From assembly GCA_030620095.1 (NCBI GenBank), contig JAUTXW010004695.1:806001-870000 (forward strand): DNA of 64,000 bases. Direction: 5' to 3'. The translations under genes and the position numbers were made by a program. Below are positions 57,623 through 64,000 of the stretch, one piece after another. Under the pieces are notes generated by a model. It saw nothing but the letters and a program-made list of their open reading frames with translations, was not told the origin of the DNA and did not search any database. The stretch's first letter is position 1; each line of letters begins with the position of its first letter. This DNA is from Kuschelorhynchus macadamiae. Its lineage: Eukaryota; Arthropoda; Insecta; Coleoptera; Curculionidae.

Positions 57623-58377
57623 CTCAAAATGCTTTATTGTCCAGAAGTTATTCGTTGACAAAGCTAGAGACTTAACAATAATTTAAATATAATTAAAATA
57701 ATAATTATAATACAGATTTAAAACTTTAATCTAACTTAAACTGAAAATAGGCAATATAATAGGTAAAACTGTACAAGTAACTCTCAACAAGCTACCTCTT
57801 GACCTCTCTCTTGAATTTTTTTAAACAAGGAATAACTCTAATCGCTTGCGGCAAATGATTAAACAATTTTTTACTACTATATATTACAGAATTTTTGATT
57901 AGAGACGTTGAGGGGATTGGAAGAGGCACCAAATTCGGGTTACGCTCATAATAGTCATGAGTGGATGTCAACAAGTTTCTATACTTTTTAAAAATTAGGG
58001 TTACAGACTAAGGATGGTAACGACAGAATTTCATGCCTTAAGAAAAATGGTTTACAGGAGTTCCGAATTTTCGCTTTGAACATATACCTTATAGCTCTCT
58101 TCTGCAAGGCAAAGATACTTTGAAACAGATACCTCGAACAGGTTCCCCCAAAGCAAATCCCGTATCGCAAATGTGACTCAATAAGGGCGAAATAAGAATT
58201 CCTGACGCTATAGCTGTTCAAAAACTTACACTCATTCAAATTCACGAGCAATCGTCATTAAAATGAACACCAGTTAACTCACAGCCAAATGACATCACAT
58301 TCGTTTTAGAAACATTCAGAGACAACTTATTTGCATCGCACCAAGACTTAACCTTGACCAAGTCAACACCCACCTTA
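57623..58377 (-). pseudogene. Non-LTR RT C-terminal fragment inserted in BEL/Pao
   Basis: On the minus strand KSWCDANKLSLNVSKTNVMS leads to YFALIESHLRYGI, SIFALQKRAIRYMF and KLFNHLPQAIRVIPCLKKFK, the C-terminal region of LINE-like RTs. A frame change lies near 57980 and another near 58255. It ends in AT-rich 3' sequence at about 57660-57780. Both sides are flanked by pieces of one BEL/Pao integrase, so it is an insertion. I could not define its target duplication. Confidence 0.75.
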
Positions 58378-58760
58378 TGGTAGTGGGTCCAAAGAAATCG
58401 TTACCTTCAGAAAAGAATGGGAAGACAAATGTCTTTAATCTTGTTATGGGCAAAAGACCCATTTTTGACATAAATGGTTCAATTTTTCAGATTCTACATG
58501 ACTGACATATTTTAAAACACTTCTTTACTGCTGAAAGCGCATGTTTAATCCAAAATGTCTGCCTAAGATTGCTTATCACTATCTCTACTCCAACGCAACT
58601 AGCGTCTTCGTGATAAAACTGGATGAATAATTCCGTACATTTATGTTTGTGATCCAAAATAATAGGGTTTTTTTCATCTGTGTTTAAACCAAGGTCAAAA
58701 CTTTCTGGAAATCGCCATTTTACCCTGAGTATTTCACGTTCATCCAAAAAAGTGTCAATT
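58378..58760 (-). pseudogene. BEL/Pao integrase zinc domain remnant
   Basis: LDEREILRVKWRFPES, then NPIILDHKHKCTELFIQFYH, GVEIVISNLRQTFWI, and KKCFKICQSC give the His/Cys zinc-binding domain of BEL/Pao integrase. After a stop it continues PKMGLLPITRLKTFVFPF and FFGP, the beginning of the catalytic core, cut at about 58378. The core continues at 57622. Confidence 0.82.
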
Positions 58761-59798
58761 TGAAAAGTCTACTACTTTTTGGTAAATATCCATTAGCAGT
58801 TAAAGCAGTTTTGTTTTGAGGCTAAATTTTTAAATATTTTATTAAGCCACCATTTTGTTTCGCTATTTTCGATTCGCACCCATTTCGTCAGTTTGGTCCT
58901 ACATAATATTTGATTTGAGATGCATTGAATTAGTAGTTTTTTGTTAACAATTGTTTTAACATTTCACTAGGCCACCATTTTGTTTTGCCAAAATGGATTT
59001 TTACCAAAATGTTATTAGGTCATCCTCATATGATCCTTAATCTTTGACCAAAATTTGAAATAAACCGGGTAATCGTTTTATAATTATGCCGCCAACAGGC
59101 AGATGAATAGACAGACAGACCGACGGAATTGAGAAAACATGTTTTTCTGCATCTTGAGACCCTGAATCGTAAAGTACAGAATTTCTCTTTTGCAAGGGAA
59201 GTAAAAAAAAACAATCTGTTACTCTGAAATGGCGAAGTTCATTCCTCTTAAGTCTTACAAACTATTTATAAATAAATCTCTGTGCACATAACTTAATGAT
59301 TAAGAATATAAACTATGGCCATGCCATTGCTAATCGTACAAAAGTTTCATCAAATATGAAACAACTTGACACACCTAGACAATTACCTACCAGATACCCA
59401 CACATATACGAGGCGTCATATTAATATAGGGTGCCATTGAGTAAATGATTCATATATGTGTCCTTCAATTTAGAAAGAGGAAGACATTTAAACCGATTTG
59501 GCAATCTTTTATACACATCGGCTTGGTACGTTAAATGTAAAAAAATGTTCAAACATTGCAGTTTTATGGATTGGTGTTAACGAACCTTTAAACCGTAAAT
59601 TTAAGTTATGAATATTATTATGAAAACTTATCTTATTAAACAATTATGATGGGATTTTTAATTCATTATTTGTACAGGGTGCTACACTTAAGATGCTTCT
59701 AGACTTTATCTCAATAAATAAGACACTGAGAAAAAAAGTTAAATACTAAAAGTATTTGACCCTAAGTATATTTTTTATTTATAATATTTTTATGTATA
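58761..59798. other. Non-coding stretch with small repeats
   Basis: No gene is recognised. CCACCATTTTGTTT recurs at about 58850 and 58973. 59115-59210 matches 55035-55115. TACAGGGTGCTAC at 59676 is a mariner-like word. Confidence 0.45.
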
Positions 59799-60078
59799 CA
59801 GGGTGTTTTATTGTGCCAGGACAGTAACCAACTTTTTTCTTTTTAATGAAATGGTATGAATATTTTTAGAAATTCTAATTCTACGCTTGATTTTGAGTAT
59901 TTTTTGTCATCATAGCATACGAAATTTTGAATAGTTTTTGAGAAAAATTAACTTTTCTAATTTTTTTCGGAAAAACAGGTTTTTGGAAAAATGTGATTTT
60001 TTCACACTTGAAGACTAAAAAATTGTGGTGTGGTTAATATTTAATACTCTGATCTATCAAGAGCGAAAATCCATTATA

Positions 60079-60156
60079 CAGGGTGGTCACAAATGACTAT
60101 AAAAAAAAATATTTTTGTAACTAAAAAAACTTAATTTTTTTAAATGGAACACTTTA
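60079..60156. repeat. 78 bp MITE-like unit in left arm of element 4
   Basis: It begins CAGGGTGGTCAC and ends GGAACACTTTA, with TA on both sides. The equivalent unit in the right arm is 61792-61869. Confidence 0.75.
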
Positions 60157-60612
60157 TATTTAGTACTTTTATTGTGTTTAGGATTTAATTATGCATCATT
60201 CCATATATATAGTTTACATTCCAAAAATTAGTAGTTTAGAAGTTTTGACCACTTTTCTATAATAATTCGGATATTTTTGTTAAAATTCTAACTAAACCTA
60301 AATAATATCCTATTCTAAGTTTTTTTTAACATTATAATTAAATTTAACATTAAATCAACAAGTAATGCAAGAAAGAAAGTAACTAATTACTTATTACAAA
60401 ACATTTTCGACATAACCCCCGTCTTTGGCAATATAAGTAGTATAATATTACGGTTACGGTTTTAATTTTCGCAATAATAGCATTTCTAAACGCGTCTTAA
60501 TTTTACAAGATATCCATGGAGAAACAAAACTAGTAAAATTGTTGCCTGAACACCAATAAATACACAGTTTTTATTTGACATTTAGTTGCCTCTAACTCTT
60601 TTTAAAGGAACA

Positions 60613-61580
60613 ATGGCTTTATACAGTGTCCAAGAGCGTTTAAATCTTCACGAATGTTACATAAGAAATAATAAGAGTCCAGCATTAGCCCTGCGGGAGT
60701 ATCGGTTGTTGTATCCTGCAAGACGGGTACCCACGAAACATATTTTTTCCCGAATTGTTCGTGATCTTGAATGTGGGGTGTTAATCAATAAACAAAAACG
60801 GCTCCCAAAAATTGTCCTAACAGAAAAAAAGCAATTAGAAATTCTCCTATATTTTGAAGAAAACAACGAAAATTCGCAAAGAGATGCATCCCAGGATCTA
60901 CCGGGAATTAGTAAGACTAGTGTTCAAAGGAATTTAATTGATACTAACTACCATCCGTTCAAATTTTTACCAGTTCAGGAATTATCCCAACAGGACTTTC
61001 AAACAAGGCTTTTGTTCTCTCATGATGGACCACCATTTTGAAACCGACATTTTTAAAAATACTTTATTTACCGATGAGGCAATTTTCAATACGGCCGGCA
61101 TGTTCAACCGAAAAAACACTCATTACTGGTGTAACTCAAATGAACATCGTGTAAAAGAAATGAAAAAGCAGGGTCGGAGAAGTGTTTATGTGTGGTGTGG
61201 CATTATCCGTGATCGAATATTAGTTCCAGTATTTTATGACTTTGTTCTGAATGGTGAGAGGTATTTAAATTTGTTGGAGAACGAAATATTTCCGTTAATT
61301 GACAATCTGCCGAACGATATTAAAGAAGGGCTTGTTTATCAACAAGATAGTGCTCCATATCACACAGTAGTGCCTGTTAGAAATTGTTTGAATCAACAGT
61401 TTTCATTTTGGATTGATCGGTACGGGACCATAGATTGGCCAGCGAGGAGCCCCGACTTAACACCCCTGAATTTTTTTTATGGGGCAACCTAAAAAACGAG
61501 GTGTGTTAAAATAGGTGTAATACTGTTCAAGATTTAAAAAGGAGAATTAGGCAATGTTTTGTAATAAGTAATTAGTAACT
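60613..61580 (+). pseudogene. Broken mariner-like transposase (element 4)
   Basis: The start is the ATG at 60613 (MALYSVQERLNLHECYIRNN). An N-terminal double helix-turn-helix region runs to about 61000, then a frame change near 61015 leads to the catalytic domain: TLFTDEAIF, YQQDSAPYHT and SPDLTPLN. The third catalytic residue is Asn in place of Asp. One T is missing from the run after it (about 61470), shifting out FLWG. The C-terminus runs into the right TIR and stops early. Spacing from the second to the third position is 40 residues, as in element 2. Confidence 0.85.
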
Positions 61581-61791
61581 TTCTTTCTTGCATTACTTGT
61601 TAAATTTAATTATAATGTTAAAAAAAAACTTAGAATAGTATATTATTTAGGTTTAGTTAGATTTTTAACAAAAATACCCGAATTATTATAGAAAATTGGT
61701 CGTAACTTCTAAACTACTAATTTTTGGAATATAAACTATATATATGGACTGATGCAGAATTAAATCCTAAACACAATAAAAGTGCTAAATA

Positions 61792-61869
61792 CAGGGTGTT
61801 CCATTTAAAAAAATTAAGTTTTTTTAGTTACAAAAACATTTTTTTTGATGGTCATTTGTGACCACCCTG
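61792..61869. repeat. 78 bp MITE-like unit in right arm of element 4
   Basis: CAGGGTGTTCCATTT to GACCACCCTG, with TA on both sides. It is the mirror image of 60079-60156 and of identical length. Confidence 0.75.
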
Positions 61870-62102
61870 TATAATGGATTTTCGCTCTTGATAGGTCAGA
61901 GTATTAAATATTAACCACTCCCATGGATCCATAATCAAAATTCACAATTTTAGTCTTCAGGTGTGAAAAAAATCACATTATTTCAAAAACCTGTTTTTCC
62001 GAAAAAAATTAGAAAAGTTAATTTTTCTCAAAAACTACTCAAACTTTCGTATGCTATGATGACAAAAAATACTCAAAATCAAGCGTAGAATTAGAATTTT
62101 TA

Positions 62103-62670
62103 AGCCGACCGGGTCTTTGGTCAGATTGAGCTGAAGCTACGTTCTCATGCTTTTATAAAAACACCAGAAAATACTATGAAATCTACAGAGAAAAAGGCGA
62201 AGTTTGCAGGATTTGATTTAGTATTGTATGATGTAAAGCAGGCTGTAGATTCACTAAAAAAAAATCTGGGTATTAGTAAAGCCAAAAGAATAAAGATATT
62301 ACGAAAGCCACAAACTAAACGACAAGATAAAATTTTTATTAAAACCGAGGTACTGTATAGGAATGATGATGCAACAAAACAGTTTTCTAATTTACTAAAA
62401 CCTAAAAAGGGACTTAGCAGCATACGTTTACCTGTTTTACCCATGGGTCATCAGATTAAGGAAAAAAAACTGGATAGCCTATCAAAATTTTTGGTCAGTT
62501 TGGCAGAAAAAGACTGGGCTGCAGATCCAGAACTCAAATGGTTGGAACCAATTTTAACAAACCAATTTCAAAAAAGTGCTGTTGGTTCTGAAGACCACCC
62601 TAAGTGTGATGAATGCCAGGTTGACGAGTTTTGCTGCTGTCTTAAGGATGATAGCCTAGCCACCGTATGA
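62103..62670 (+). pseudogene. C-terminal fragment of a DUF7869-like repeat protein
   Basis: Open from the junction with element 4 (ADRVFGQIELKLRS) to the stop at 62668-62670. It contains KFAGFDLVLYDVKQAV, KRIKILRKPQTKRQ and IRLPVLPMGHQIKEKKL. From memory, this pattern (a DRVFG segment, a downstream Lys-rich stretch, and a final LPxxPxGH..K..K block) is the C-terminal part of abundant uncharacterised insect proteins annotated with a DUF7869 domain, often repeat-borne. The N-terminal domain is absent, and the last ~30 residues (Cys-rich) look like read-through. Function unknown. Confidence 0.5.
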
Positions 62671-63027
62671 ATATGCGTTTTACCGTTTTTAGTTAATTTG
62701 TGTCCTTTAATTACATCTAAAGACAAACAAAAAATATTTTGTCCATTTAAGACAAACAAAACTTTGTTTGTCCAATGTTTTTTTTTTATTAAAACGTAAA
62801 CTGTTCAATTGTAGTACAATACTTAATACTTTAAAACAATATATTTTTTTTACATTTTTTAAGTTTTTTTTTATTTCAGTATTGTACATAGTATACAAGC
62901 AGTGAATTTTGGCCTTTCCTGAAAATTGTCCAAAATGAACATAACCTGATTAGAAAGTCTGCTCCTCAAATACGCGTGTCATTCATTATCAATCAAAACC
63001 AATTTTTGTCGTAGTAAAACCTGAGTG
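62671..63027. other. Non-coding spacer
   Basis: AT-rich, with no recognised feature. Confidence 0.4.
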
Positions 63028-63567
63028 AAAGTGCTCTTAATAGATTCTTCAGACGAAGATTTGCCAGAGTCAGTGTTGGAAGCAGCTAGAACTGCAAACT
63101 CCAATCTGCTACCATCAAAATCCCGTCATAGATATGAGAAAGAATATATTCTGTTTAAAACCTGGTGTCAAACTAAAGGCATCTAAACTTTGAAAGAACC
63201 GGTTTTTTTTGGCATATTTCGGAAAAATTGCCATCAAATATTGCAGATTATCTGAAGCTCCCAAATCCTGAACTATATTCAGGCTACAGTTTTCGACGTT
63301 CAGTCACCACAATGCTTGCAGATTCCGGAGAAAGAATAACAAATATCACACCTCGGAGGTTGGAAATCTTCAACCGTGGCAGGAGGTTATTTAGAAAGCT
63401 CAACAAGTCTTCAAAAGAATCTATCCAATAAAGTATTAAACTTCAGTGCCATTCCTTCCACCAGCCACCAACTTTCACCAGTACAGTCTATCAAATCGAC
63501 CTCCTCCAACCAAAAAGTTACCTCCTCGGCGACGCGACGGTTACAACAACGACGGTTACATCGATAA
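63028..63567 (+). pseudogene. Crypton-like tyrosine recombinase, internally deleted
   Basis: Crypton elements move using a tyrosine recombinase. The N-terminal part reads SSDEDLPESVLEAARTANSN and SRHRYEKEYILFKTWC, an SAM-like core-binding start. After a stop it jumps to PSNIADYLKLPNPELYSGYS with FRRSVTTMLADSG (containing the second catalytic Arg), then in another frame HLGGWKSSTVAGGYLESS with the His/Trp and the Tyr. The middle, with the first catalytic Arg, is deleted. Frame changes occur near 63225 and 63345. Length is about a third of a full-length protein. Confidence 0.68.
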
Positions 63568-63649
63568 GTAGTGAACAGAAAATTTATTATTTTCAAGTAG
63601 TTTATTGACAGCTACTTTATGAACAATTTTACAAAATATATGAAAAAAA

Positions 63650-64000
63650 ACTAAGCCATTTTTGAGGTTGACGGCTGTGATTCTAATGTTTCGATTCTTT
63701 CTAAATCGTTGTCCTACTCTGAAAATAATGAGGTTTCGTCGTCACTAACTGAAGATCCCAATGTGATAACTAAATCATCAATAACCGTTTCAATTTTGCC
63801 ATCTACTTCCCAGTATTTATCTCCAATATAACGAACATGTTTAACATACGATTTCCAATTTTCAGCCGATATTGAGTCAATCGCTTCTAATGTTATTTTA
63901 TTTAAATCTTTAATTGAAAATTCACCGGTGTTGCGTTCTCTAATATATTTTTTTTACTCCTGACCATGCAAGTTCAATAGGGTTTTAGTCGCACATGTAT
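63650..64000 (-). pseudogene. DDE transposase C-terminus, runs off the window
   Basis: Minus strand, entering from beyond 64000. CDxNPIELAWSGVKK carries the NPIE catalytic Glu motif of IS630-type DDE_3 enzymes (the x is a stop), followed by GEFSIKDLNKITLEAIDSIS, ENWKSYVKHVRYIGDKYWEV and an acidic tail. In-frame stops after CD and after KKIY show it is dead. Superfamily likely; element unnamed. Confidence 0.6.

Larger units (their letters stand above)
59799..62102 (+). mobile_element. Mariner-like transposon 4 with long TIRs, right end truncated
   Basis: The left end CAGGGTGTTTTATTG follows TA at 59797-59798. The left arm (59799-60409) is an inverted repeat of the right arm (61553-62102), but the right arm lacks the outermost ~70 bp, where a different coding fragment begins. 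Each arm carries a 78 bp internal unit with TA and mariner-like ends at mirror positions. The transposase gene inside is broken. Confidence 0.85.

Overview
This 64 kb window looks like nuclear DNA of an arthropod, most likely an insect with a large, repeat-rich genome. The evidence is very AT-rich sequence, hundreds of bases of (TA)n, and a mixture of Copia, Ty3/Gypsy, BEL/Pao, Penelope, non-LTR, mariner-like, hAT, Transib, pogo and Crypton sequences, many resembling families known from insects. I found no convincing host gene, rRNA, tRNA or CRISPR array. The window is a graveyard of nested mobile elements, nearly all carrying inactivating lesions.

Layout. 0.24-2.4 kb: a mariner-like transposon with about 620 bp terminal inverted repeats (TIRs). 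3.2-4.9 kb: copy A of an unclassified non-coding repeat (B at 16.5-18.5 kb, C inverted at 27.4-28.3 kb). 5.4-11.9 kb: two Penelope-like retroelement insertions in (TA)n tracts, with a degenerate hAT element between them; both Penelope insertions have hammerhead-ribozyme-like arms in inverted pairs. 12-16.3 kb: sparse sequence with a pogo/pipsqueak-type helix-turn-helix remnant. 19.1-23.7 kb: a young Copia element with 268 bp LTRs and a 5 bp target duplication. 24.0-27.2 kb: a Transib element, the transposon superfamily related to RAG1, with CACAGTG termini and a 5 bp target duplication. 29.9-33.0 kb: a non-LTR element split by a second long-TIR mariner-like element. 33.5-37.4 kb: a Gypsy element with identical 161 bp LTRs, internally deleted, sitting in a mariner-type remnant whose empty-site paralogue lies at 38.2-38.5 kb. 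39.7-46.5 kb: a hAT relic into which a nearly intact second hAT element (40.4-44.2 kb) has inserted. 47.7-49.3 kb: a decayed multi-copy gene of an unnamed metazoan family. 51.0-53.7 kb: a third long-TIR mariner-like element, abutting about 850 bp of (TA)n. 55.2-58.8 kb: a 5'-truncated non-LTR element and a BEL/Pao integrase split by another non-LTR fragment. 59.8-62.1 kb: a fourth long-TIR mariner-like element. 62.1-64 kb: fragments of a DUF7869-like protein, a Crypton-type tyrosine recombinase and a DDE transposase.

How it fits together. The content records successive insertions, not cooperating genes. Within-window paralogues supply two pre-insertion (empty) sites, and several target-site duplications are exact. 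The most notable structures are the Transib element with RAG-signal-like ends, the inverted Penelope pairs with hammerhead motifs, and mariner-like TIRs so long that they contain the start of the transposase gene or MITE-like units at mirror-image positions. Many disabling frameshifts are single-base changes in homopolymers even in young elements, so some may be assembly errors.
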